Positions 1-5,681 of a stretch of 20,249 nt of DNA are shown one piece after another. Source of the DNA: DTU018 sp029550685 (lineage in GTDB: Bacteria > Bacillota > Syntrophomonadia > Syntrophomonadales > Syntrophomonadaceae); NCBI GenBank assembly GCA_035412805.1, contig DAONVO010000036.1, forward strand, positions 1 through 20,249, read 5' to 3'. The notes below the pieces were generated by a model. The model was not told the DNA's origin and ran no database searches. It saw only the letters and a list, made by a program, of their open reading frames with translations. Position numbers and translations under genes: made by a program. Numbering within the stretch: the stretch's first letter is position 1; every line of letters begins with the position of its first letter.

Positions 1-53
1 GCAACGGTTTCCTAAACCGTGTGTCAGGGGTTCGAGTCCCTTCGGGCGTACCA
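1..53 (+). tRNA. tRNA-Arg(CCT), 3' part only
   Basis: The window opens inside a tRNA. An anticodon stem (bases 4-8 with 16-20) encloses the seven-base loop 9-15, with anticodon CCT at 11-13, which reads AGG arginine codons. A T arm follows (26-30 with 38-42, loop TTCGAGT), then the 3' acceptor strand 43-49, discriminator A50 and an encoded CCA at 51-53. The 5' acceptor strand and D arm lie off the left edge. Only 16 nt separate the CCA from the tadA start, so the two are probably co-transcribed. Confidence 0.93.
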
Positions 54-69
54 TTGGGATGGTGATCCC

Positions 70-567
70 GTGAGGGATGAGCTATATATGCGACTGGCGC
101 TGGCTCTGGCCTATCAGGCCGGCCTCAAAGGGGAGATTCCCATCGGTGCCGTGGCGGTTCACCAGGATGAAGTTATCAGCTGGGCTGCCAATGAAAAAGA
201 GCAGCGAGCCGATGCTACCGCCCATGCAGAGATGTTAGCTCTGCAGAGAGCGGCCCAGGTACTGGGGCGGTGGAGATTATCTGATGTTACCCTTTATTGT
301 ACCCTGGAGCCATGTGTCATGTGTGCCGGAGCTATGGTAAATACCCGCCTGGGAAAGCTGGTCTACGGCACAAGAGATGCCAAAGCCGGAGCGGCAGGAT
401 CAATAATTGACCTGGTGCGCTATCCGGGATTAAACCATCAGGTGGTAATTACAGAGGGTGTGCTAAGACAGGAATGTGCTGATTTGCTCAGTTCATTTTT
501 CACGGATTTGAGGAGAGATGGCCGAGTTGGTCGAAGGCGCTCGACTCGAAATCGAGTAGGCGGTTAA
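70..567 (+). CDS. tadA: tRNA-specific adenosine deaminase TadA, 3' end overlapping a tRNA gene
   Basis: Zinc-dependent deaminase that converts the wobble adenosine of tRNA-Arg(ACG) to inosine; cytoplasmic. The 165-residue product has the signature HAE (residues 52-54, the proton-shuttling Glu) and PCVMC (81-85), so the three zinc ligands His52, Cys82 and Cys85 are present. I chose GTG at 70 because the resulting N-terminus (RDELYM) matches the usual family start, and a GGATGGTGA ribosome site lies just upstream. The longer frame back to 19 would run into tRNA-Arg. The family core ends near residue 149 (FFTDLRR). Residues 148-165, a basic tail, are encoded inside tRNA-Ser(CGA). The gene is thus sandwiched in a tRNA cluster. 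Family assignment is secure; the overlap is seen directly. Confidence 0.95.
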   Translation: MRDELYMRLALALAYQAGLKGEIPIGAVAVHQDEVISWAANEKEQRADATAHAEMLALQRAAQVLGRWRLSDVTLYCTLEPCVMCAGAMVNTRLGKLVYGTRDAKAGAAGSIIDLVRYPGLNHQVVITEGVLRQECADLLSSFFTDLRRDGRVGRRRSTRNRVGG

Positions 568-605
568 ACCCCGCCTCGTGAGTTCGAATCTCACTCTCTC
601 CGCCA
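512..605 (+). tRNA. tRNA-Ser(CGA)
   Basis: Complete class II tRNA with a long variable arm. Acceptor strand 512-518 pairs over seven bases with 595-601. Discriminator is G602 and CCA 603-605 is encoded. The anticodon stem 540-544/552-556 carries loop 545-551 with anticodon CGA at 547-549. The first 56 nt are also the last codons and stop of tadA on the same strand, so RNase P maturation of this tRNA would cut a tadA transcript inside its reading frame. Confidence 0.96.
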
Positions 606-639
606 GATTGAAAGCAGAGCAACAATTTAATAGATTTAT

Positions 640-735
640 GGAGAGGTGGCTGAGTTTGGCTGAAGGCGCTCGATTGGAAATCGAGTAGGCGGGCTAAAAC
701 CTGTCTCGCGGGTTCGAATCCCGCCCTCTCCGCCA
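640..735 (+). tRNA. tRNA-Ser(GGA)
   Basis: Complete class II tRNA with a long variable arm, 34 nt after tRNA-Ser(CGA). Acceptor 640-646 pairs with 725-731, discriminator is G732, and CCA 733-735 is encoded. Anticodon GGA is at 676-678. Its anticodon stem and D-arm region are nearly identical to the preceding tRNA-Ser, which suggests tandem duplication and divergence. Confidence 0.96.
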
Positions 736-750
736 GTTATTAAGAAAACC

Positions 751-786
751 AAGGGTTTCAGACTTAGAGCTGAAACCTTTTTTTAT
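751..786 (+). terminator. Rho-independent terminator of the tRNA-tadA cluster
   Basis: An 11-bp stem (751-761 with 770-780, one G-U pair) with an 8-nt loop is followed by a run of T. It lies 15 nt after the last tRNA. The symmetric GGTTTCAG/CTGAAACC core could also serve as a protein-binding palindrome for the promoter at 790, but terminator is the simpler reading. Confidence 0.88.
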
Positions 787-789
787 TGC

Positions 790-805
790 TGGCATTTCAA
801 TTGCT
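790..805 (+). promoter_or_regulatory. Candidate sigma-54 (-24/-12) promoter for the acyl-CoA synthetase
   Basis: TGGCATTTCAATTGCT fits the sigma-54 consensus TGGCACG-N4-TTGCW at all but two positions, with the near-invariant GG (791-792) and GC (803-804) at the correct spacing. It sits directly after the terminator of the tRNA cluster. The window also encodes a sigma-54 activator and has a better -24/-12 site at 8064, which raises its plausibility. The start point would be near 816, leaving a long leader of about 145 nt. Confidence 0.6.
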
Positions 806-835
806 TAAACAACCGGGTATAGGCAAAGATTCTCG

Positions 836-864
836 TTGACCACGTTCATTGACCGGAGTATATT
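836..864 (+). promoter_or_regulatory. Candidate sigma-A promoter for the acyl-CoA synthetase
   Basis: TTGACC (836-841) and TATATT (859-864) are separated by exactly 17 nt. The predicted start is near 871, about 90 nt before the start codon. Together with the -24/-12 site at 790 this suggests dual sigma-A and sigma-54 control, unless one of the two is fortuitous. Confidence 0.65.
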
Positions 865-960
865 GATATTAGGGTAATGATTTTAAAGATAGGAGGGATA
901 AATAAAGCATAGGCAACCGGTTGCTCCTTCGACGAACAACACATAAGGAGGTACGCAATT

Positions 961-2553
961 ATGGATTTTATCGGCAAACAACCAGGGAAAACCTCTTTAA
1001 CCAGCAACGGTATTTCGACCATCAGGGGTCATGTCAAGAAACGCCCCGATAGAATGGCTTTGCGAACGGAAACATTCAGCGAAACCTATGCTGAAATGTG
1101 GCAGCGTTGTACCCGCTTTGCCAACGCCCTCCTGGATAGAGGCATCAAAAAACCGGATTTGGTAGCCACCTACATGCCAAATTCCTATCAATTTGCGGAA
1201 ATCATTGTAGCAACACAGATGATAGGCCTGCCTTTGACCCTCGGCAATTACCGCTTAACCCCGGAAGAAATTATCTATCAAATCAACAATTGTGAGGCGA
1301 AAGTGCTATGTGTTCAGCAGGATCAGTATAACCTGATTGCTCCCTTGCTGGATCGCCTTCCTACCGTCAAGGAAGTTGTTCTGATCAGTGATGAAAAAGT
1401 GACTGGCACCTTGAATTATGAAGAGATGATTGCCAGCGGCAGCCCTGAAGAGCCTCAGGTGGAGGTTTTACCAGACGATATGCACTTGCTGTTCTACACC
1501 TCCGGAACTACAGGTAAGCCCAAAGGCGCAGTACGCACCATGTACTGTGATTATAATATGGCTATTTCCACCGCTCTTGAGCTGGGGTTGAACCGGGATG
1601 ATTCCATGTTCGTAGTGGCCCCCATGTATGCTGCCGCCACCGCCGGATATCTGTTGAGCACGCTGATGGTGGGAGGATCGCTGTGCATTGCCCCGGGCTT
1701 TGTTCCCGAAGAGGCTTTGCGCCTGATTGACCTGATGAAGCCCAGTTTTGTCTTTATGGTGCCGATTATGTATGATTGGATGCTGTCACTGCCTTCTGAG
1801 ACCAAAGCCAAATATGATCTTTCCTCAATACGACTGGCAGTGGCCTGCGGCGCACCTATGCACAGCACTATTTTCCAGAAGATGAGAGACAGTTTTACCA
1901 ATGCCAAGTGCATCAATATGCTGGGCGCCTCCGAATTGGGTTTTGTTACGGCCATAACTACGGAAGAATGGTTTGAGATGCATAAGGAAGGAAGCATCGG
2001 CAAAGGTATTTTCGATATGGATTTGAAAATAGTGGACGAACACGGCCGCGAAGTTGGCCCGGGAGAAGTTGGAGTACTGTATTCCCGCAGCCCGGCCACT
2101 TTTGATGGCTATTGGCATAATGAAGAAGGAACTAAAAGGTCTTTCCTGGACCACGAATGGTGTTCTGTGGGAGATATGGCCCGCATGGATGAGGATGGGT
2201 ATATTTATCTGGTGGACCGGGCTCAGGATATGATCGTTACCGGCGGAACCAATGTATATCCAGCAGAAGTAGAAGGTGTGATACTGAAACTGGATGGAAT
2301 CGCTGATGTGGGCGTTATAGGTGTACCCGATGAAAAGTGGGGAGAACAGGTTAAAGCCGTTGTGGTGCTAAAGGAAGGTTATTCACTTAGTGAAGAAGAC
2401 ATAATAGCTCACTGCCGCAAATACCTGGCCGGCTTTAAAACCCCGAAATCCGTAGACTTCGCCCAGGCTATTCCCCGCAATGCCGTAGGCAAGATGTTGA
2501 AGAAAGAACTGCGTAAACCCTATTGGGAAGGCAAACAAACCTTTATATCTTAA
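961..2553 (+). CDS. Acyl-CoA synthetase (AMP-forming, ANL superfamily)
   Basis: Activates a carboxylic acid with ATP and CoA through an acyl-adenylate; expected cytoplasmic. The 530-residue length is typical. Visible core motifs are the phosphate-binding loop YTSGTTGKPKG (179-189), the GASELG A5 motif (322-327) with Glu325, the GD pair that contacts ribose (404-405), the hinge Arg420 in LVDR, and the C-terminal catalytic lysine Lys511 in PRNAVGK. All key residues are intact. ATG 961 is preceded by a GGAGGT site. The gene stands alone between a promoter region and a strong terminator. The acid substrate cannot be deduced. A FadD3-like or medium/short-chain acid ligase is possible, and the context of CoA-transferase and MaoC genes supports fatty or dicarboxylic acid catabolism. 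Confidence 0.93.
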   Translation: MDFIGKQPGKTSLTSNGISTIRGHVKKRPDRMALRTETFSETYAEMWQRCTRFANALLDRGIKKPDLVATYMPNSYQFAEIIVATQMIGLPLTLGNYRLTPEEIIYQINNCEAKVLCVQQDQYNLIAPLLDRLPTVKEVVLISDEKVTGTLNYEEMIASGSPEEPQVEVLPDDMHLLFYTSGTTGKPKGAVRTMYCDYNMAISTALELGLNRDDSMFVVAPMYAAATAGYLLSTLMVGGSLCIAPGFVPEEALRLIDLMKPSFVFMVPIMYDWMLSLPSETKAKYDLSSIRLAVACGAPMHSTIFQKMRDSFTNAKCINMLGASELGFVTAITTEEWFEMHKEGSIGKGIFDMDLKIVDEHGREVGPGEVGVLYSRSPATFDGYWHNEEGTKRSFLDHEWCSVGDMARMDEDGYIYLVDRAQDMIVTGGTNVYPAEVEGVILKLDGIADVGVIGVPDEKWGEQVKAVVVLKEGYSLSEEDIIAHCRKYLAGFKTPKSVDFAQAIPRNAVGKMLKKELRKPYWEGKQTFIS

Positions 2554-2588
2554 CGGATAATGACCATAAACCCATAGCAGAAGGGATT

Positions 2589-2624
2589 AAAAGACCTCTC
2601 ATACTTAAATATGAGGGGTCTTTT
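2589..2624 (+). terminator. Strong intrinsic terminator after the acyl-CoA synthetase
   Basis: A 14-bp stem (2589-2602 with 2611-2624, one G-U pair) with an 8-nt loop ends in TTTT and begins with AAAA, so it could work in both directions. It lies 35 nt past the stop codon. Confidence 0.9.
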
Positions 2625-2808
2625 AGGCAAGATCATACTTTTTGAGGATGACTATCCTGGCTCGGTTCTCTTAAACTACAGGTAAGGGGGCCACGTTAAC
2701 ATTGGCTTAAGTAGGTTAACAGCGACCACGGTAGACATGCAAACTGGCATCCTAACGGTTAATCTGGGCGGCAATAGACCTTTGCCCGTTAGAAAGGATG
2801 ATTTTGAT

Positions 2809-3114
2809 ATGCCAGCATACCCAAAGCCGATATTATTAATAGCGTCTTCTGTTTTAATGCTGCTTACGGCTATTCCATTGATATTATGGTGCATAAGCCT
2901 TATCAACGGTGCGGCACTGGATTCGTATTTTACCTACGCTGGAGTCGTCTGCTTTGCTGCTGCCATACTCTATGCCTATTCTATAGTAGTTGCCATAGTT
3001 GGACTGGTGTTTGCCCGGCGGCCCCATAATTATCGTTGGTGCAGAGGGATGGCATATATTCAACTGGCGGTGATTGTGCTTTTCATTGTTCCTCTTGCGG
3101 TTATTCCGCTTTGA
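2809..3114 (+). CDS. Small membrane protein of unknown function
   Basis: I do not recognise the family. From ATG 2809 the product is about 101 residues. It has three or four hydrophobic segments (roughly residues 6-30, 41-65 and 80-101) and a short basic stretch (ARRPHNYRWCR, about 68-78) between the last two, so it is very likely an integral membrane protein. An AAAGGATG sequence 11 nt upstream can serve as ribosome site. A longer frame opens at 2737, but its extra residues look non-coding. It sits alone between a terminator and the TetR gene, with no operon partner. Codon use looks ordinary for the window. It is probably a real gene, but no role can be proposed. Confidence 0.6.
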   Translation: MPAYPKPILLIASSVLMLLTAIPLILWCISLINGAALDSYFTYAGVVCFAAAILYAYSIVVAIVGLVFARRPHNYRWCRGMAYIQLAVIVLFIVPLAVIPL

Positions 3115-3286
3115 CACTGCCGCCTTTGCTAACCCTGACTATCATGTACCTAATTGGTGTGAGAAAGCGTCCGGCGAGTATCCCTTCCAGCAGGGATAAT
3201 ACCTGATCAGGGAAAAAGAGTCCTCTTCTGACACCGGTCATTTTACACGGGTGACCCTGGCTGAGGTTAAGGTTAGATCAATAAAG

Positions 3287-3301
3287 TGCTATAATATAGC
3301 A
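3287..3301 (+). promoter_or_regulatory. TetR promoter -10 box inside a palindrome (candidate auto-operator)
   Basis: TGCTATAATATAGCA is a perfect 15-nt palindrome centred on A3294. It contains the -10 box TATAAT (3290-3295). A weak -35 (TTAAGG) lies at 3267-3272. The ATG of the TetR gene is 20 nt downstream. A repressor bound here would directly block RNA polymerase, the usual arrangement of TetR autoregulation. Confidence 0.65.
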
Positions 3302-3321
3302 GTTAACGAAAGGAGTCAGGG

Positions 3322-3927
3322 ATGAGCAAGAAAAAACCTACCAAACGAGATCTTCAGGCAGCTGAAACCAGGGATAAGATATTTTCCACAGCCTTCAGGT
3401 TGATCACCGAAAAGGGCTTTGATAATGTTACCATCGAAGAAATAGCTAAGGAATCCGGTGTGGCCAAAGGGCTTTTTTATCATTATTTTAGGTCCAAAGA
3501 CGATATTGTAATTGAAACCTATTTGATAATTGATAAAAGTTATAGCGAATTTTATCAGGAACGAGCCCCACATTGCACGGCAGTGGAAAGAATATTGCTG
3601 ACCGTCATTTTTCAAGCCCGTCATGCCACCAAGTTGGGAGTTGATTTTGTACGCCAGATCTATAAAAGTCAGCTGTATGCTGGTACCGAGTTTTTTATTT
3701 CCAAAGAGCGTCCCTTCTATACTATCTTAAGGGATGCAATCCGTGATGCCCAGTCGGAGGGAAGTATCCGCAGTGATATCTCTGCTGAAAAAATAGCAAA
3801 TCTAGTACTTACCTGCGGGCGGGGAATGCTCTATGACTGGTGCCTGCATGACGGGGATTATGATCTGGAAGAGAGTATGACCAGTCAGCTTAACATGATT
3901 ATTCAGGGCCTGCAAAAAGCACCCTAA
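3322..3927 (+). CDS. TetR/AcrR family transcriptional repressor
   Basis: DNA-binding repressor, 201 residues, typical length. The N-terminal helix-turn-helix is clear (about residues 36-60: TIEEIAKESGVAKGLFYHYF, followed by SKDDI). The C-terminal ligand-binding part is variable, as usual, and gives no clue to the inducer. ATG 3322 has an AAAGGAG site 7 nt upstream. A perfect palindrome covers its -10 box, which suggests autorepression. It is convergent with the metallo-hydrolase gene (12 nt between the stops) and lies downstream of the acyl-CoA synthetase. Many TetR proteins in such settings sense acyl-CoAs, but that is inference. Confidence 0.92.
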   Translation: MSKKKPTKRDLQAAETRDKIFSTAFRLITEKGFDNVTIEEIAKESGVAKGLFYHYFRSKDDIVIETYLIIDKSYSEFYQERAPHCTAVERILLTVIFQARHATKLGVDFVRQIYKSQLYAGTEFFISKERPFYTILRDAIRDAQSEGSIRSDISAEKIANLVLTCGRGMLYDWCLHDGDYDLEESMTSQLNMIIQGLQKAP

Positions 3928-3939
3928 TCATTGATCAAC

Positions 3940-5046
3940 TCACTGATTTGTTCTACTTTCCATTCCCTCACGGCAGTATTCTTTTAGATATAAGTAAACA
4001 TAGACATCGATAAAAGAAATTGAGCGGGGATAATTGATTTTCAGGATTTTCTTAATCAGTTCTGAGTCATGGGAATAAACCTTGGCCATAATCCCGTCAA
4101 AATCGCTTTTATCGGGACATGAAGCGATTATTTCAGCAATGGTGTTAAAGGCCTCTTCTTGTTTGTCGATTACTGAGCGCAGGTAGGCAATAACCTGATC
4201 CTTCCCTACTATAGGGAGAGAATGACTAACAGCGAGGATGTTTATGCCCCCGGCCTCGGCCAGCTGAAGCATTTTCTTCATCCAGGTATGGGTCTCTTTT
4301 AAGCTGCCGTCCAGGATATCATTGGGATTTAAAAAGCTTATCAGGTCACCAGCAAACATAAGCTTTCGCCCGGGAACATAAAAGGAAAGATGGTCATCCT
4401 GGTGACCCGGGGTTTCCAGCGCAAACAAGTCTTCCCTTATAGCCCATCCCCGGAAGAAGCTGTTTTCAAAGCACAAATCGGCCAGCTGGTCCATACTTAA
4501 AAAGGTGACGTTCCGGGTGGGAGGGTAAATACTTCCTACTTTGATGCAGCACAGGATTAGGCTGACAGCATGAAGAAGGCGGTCGAAAATAGCAGGAGAT
4601 TGTTTTTGTATCCACCGCAGCAGTTTTATCATAGTGGGGCCGAGCATACCGGTACGGCCAAAGAACCCATGCACACCGAACTCTCTGACCATCTTGGCAG
4701 TAACATCAGTGTAATTGCGTTGAAGATTGTTAATTTTCCCTGCTACCAGTGGATGGCAAATCACCTGCGAGTTAAAGAATACTGCAGCACCGCTGTTGGC
4801 ACTGTGGTCCAGGTGAGAATGGGTGAGCAGCACATCGTATTCCTTAAAAGGCAAACGAGCTTTAATCTGCTGGAGTCTTCTTTTTCCGCAGGCCGGATCA
4901 ATGACATAATTTCCTGTATCCGTCTGCAAAAAATAAGTGTTAGCGATGGCAGCTCCCTTGCCCTCCTCACAAATATCGGTAATCAAGAATACTCCGTTTT
5001 CAGCTAAACAATTTTCGATTTGGGGAAATTTAAAATCCTGGTTCAT
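3940..5046 (-). CDS. Metallo-beta-lactamase-fold hydrolase
   Basis: Predicted binuclear metal hydrolase, 368 residues, cytoplasmic (no signal peptide seen). The hallmark HxHxDH is at residues 76-81 (THSHLDH). Further metal ligands are likely His215 (TPGHQDDH), Asp234 (FAGD) and His275 (AVSH), so the active site looks complete. The 150 residues after the core are helical and resemble the C-terminal extensions of thioesterase- or lactonase-like members; the substrate is unknown. I chose the start at 5046: a GGGAG site lies about 8 nt upstream, and the alternative TTG at 5112 falls inside the -35 box of the predicted promoter. It is monocistronic and convergent with the TetR gene. Confidence 0.85.
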   Translation of the reverse strand: MNQDFKFPQIENCLAENGVFLITDICEEGKGAAIANTYFLQTDTGNYVIDPACGKRRLQQIKARLPFKEYDVLLTHSHLDHSANSGAAVFFNSQVICHPLVAGKINNLQRNYTDVTAKMVREFGVHGFFGRTGMLGPTMIKLLRWIQKQSPAIFDRLLHAVSLILCCIKVGSIYPPTRNVTFLSMDQLADLCFENSFFRGWAIREDLFALETPGHQDDHLSFYVPGRKLMFAGDLISFLNPNDILDGSLKETHTWMKKMLQLAEAGGINILAVSHSLPIVGKDQVIAYLRSVIDKQEEAFNTIAEIIASCPDKSDFDGIMAKVYSHDSELIKKILKINYPRSISFIDVYVYLYLKEYCREGMESRTNQ

Positions 5047-5083
5047 GTAAGAACTCCCGTCACAGCAATCCTGTCTCTTCCTG

Positions 5084-5112
5084 ATTTTACTATTTGCTTG
5101 TGAATCCAACAA
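5084..5112 (-). promoter_or_regulatory. Sigma-A promoter for the metallo-hydrolase
   Basis: On the minus strand, TTGTTG (5112-5107) and TAAAAT (5089-5084) are 17 nt apart. The predicted start is near 5077, leaving a leader of about 30 nt with a GGGAG ribosome site before ATG 5046. Confidence 0.6.
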
Positions 5113-5237
5113 GAGAAGACGAGTTTAGACTGGTGGTATAGGAAAAAGGCGTTAAGTCAGTGACTAAAGAAACAAGAAAAAATTAAAAACGGGTGCCAGA
5201 ATAGCCTTATATCAAGCACCGGGGACAAAGCCGGTAT

Positions 5238-5266
5238 TTGTTGCTGGGAACTAAAAGGGATACAAT
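5238..5266 (+). promoter_or_regulatory. Candidate sigma-A promoter of the sigma-54 activator gene
   Basis: TTGTTG (5238-5243) and TACAAT (5261-5266) are 17 nt apart, about 100 nt before the CBS start codon. The -35 is weak, so this is tentative. Confidence 0.4.
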
Positions 5267-5372
5267 GGAAAACCCAAAGGGGCTTACTAACCGTTGTGAT
5301 TAAGGTAGAATGACAATATGGGGAAAACATAGTATTTTATTAGCACTAGCCTAAGCGGGGAGGATATAGATC

Positions 5373-5672
5373 ATGAAGATGCGCGAAATAATGTCACCTA
5401 ACCCTTTCACGCTCCGTCCCGAATGCTCCATTCAGGATGCAGCTAAGTTGTTCCTCGATAAAGGAATTGACGGTGCACCCGTTGTGGATGAGGACCAACA
5501 CCTGCTGGGGCTGGTTACGAAAATGCACCTTTATAGGGCTATTGTTGACCGACAACCGTTAAGTTTAAGCGTAAAAGATATCATGAGCACCCAAATTCAT
5601 GCTCTGGATGAAAACCTGCCCGTTGAAGAACTGCATAAGCTGACATTCGGGAGATTTCCGGTGCTCAGGTAG
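5373..5672 (+). CDS. CBS-domain N-terminal fragment of a split sigma-54 activator
   Basis: Encodes 99 residues with one full CBS motif (about 1-55: EIMSPNPFTL, then GAPVVDE and LLGLVTK) and most of a second (66-99: VKDIMSTQ, then GRFPVLR). CBS pairs bind adenylates such as AMP, ATP or S-adenosylmethionine and act as sensor modules. Translation stops at TAG 5670-5672 just before the last strand of CBS2. The missing piece, GKVVGMITKSDE, follows in the same frame at 5673. ATG 5373 has a GGGGAGG site upstream. On its own the fragment would lack the second CBS closing strand. It is best read as the sensory N-terminus of the downstream regulator, separated by a nonsense codon or translated as a separate subunit. 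Confidence 0.8.
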   Translation: MKMREIMSPNPFTLRPECSIQDAAKLFLDKGIDGAPVVDEDQHLLGLVTKMHLYRAIVDRQPLSLSVKDIMSTQIHALDENLPVEELHKLTFGRFPVLR

Positions 5673-5681
5673 GGAAAAGTA

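Noticed and set aside
1551..2099. 182-codon antisense reading frame inside the acyl-CoA synthetase
   Set aside because: It is a shadow of a strongly conserved coding gene, with no ribosome site or domain. The same applies to the other antisense frames.
3179..3198. TATCCCT/AGGGATA inverted repeat before the TetR gene
   Set aside because: Seven-base arms with no T-run, and too far from a promoter to assign a role. Possibly chance.
5670..5672. TAG as pyrrolysine or reassigned codon
   Set aside because: TAG terminates recR, bofA, the MaoC gene, the hemerythrin gene and korD in this window. No pyl genes are visible.
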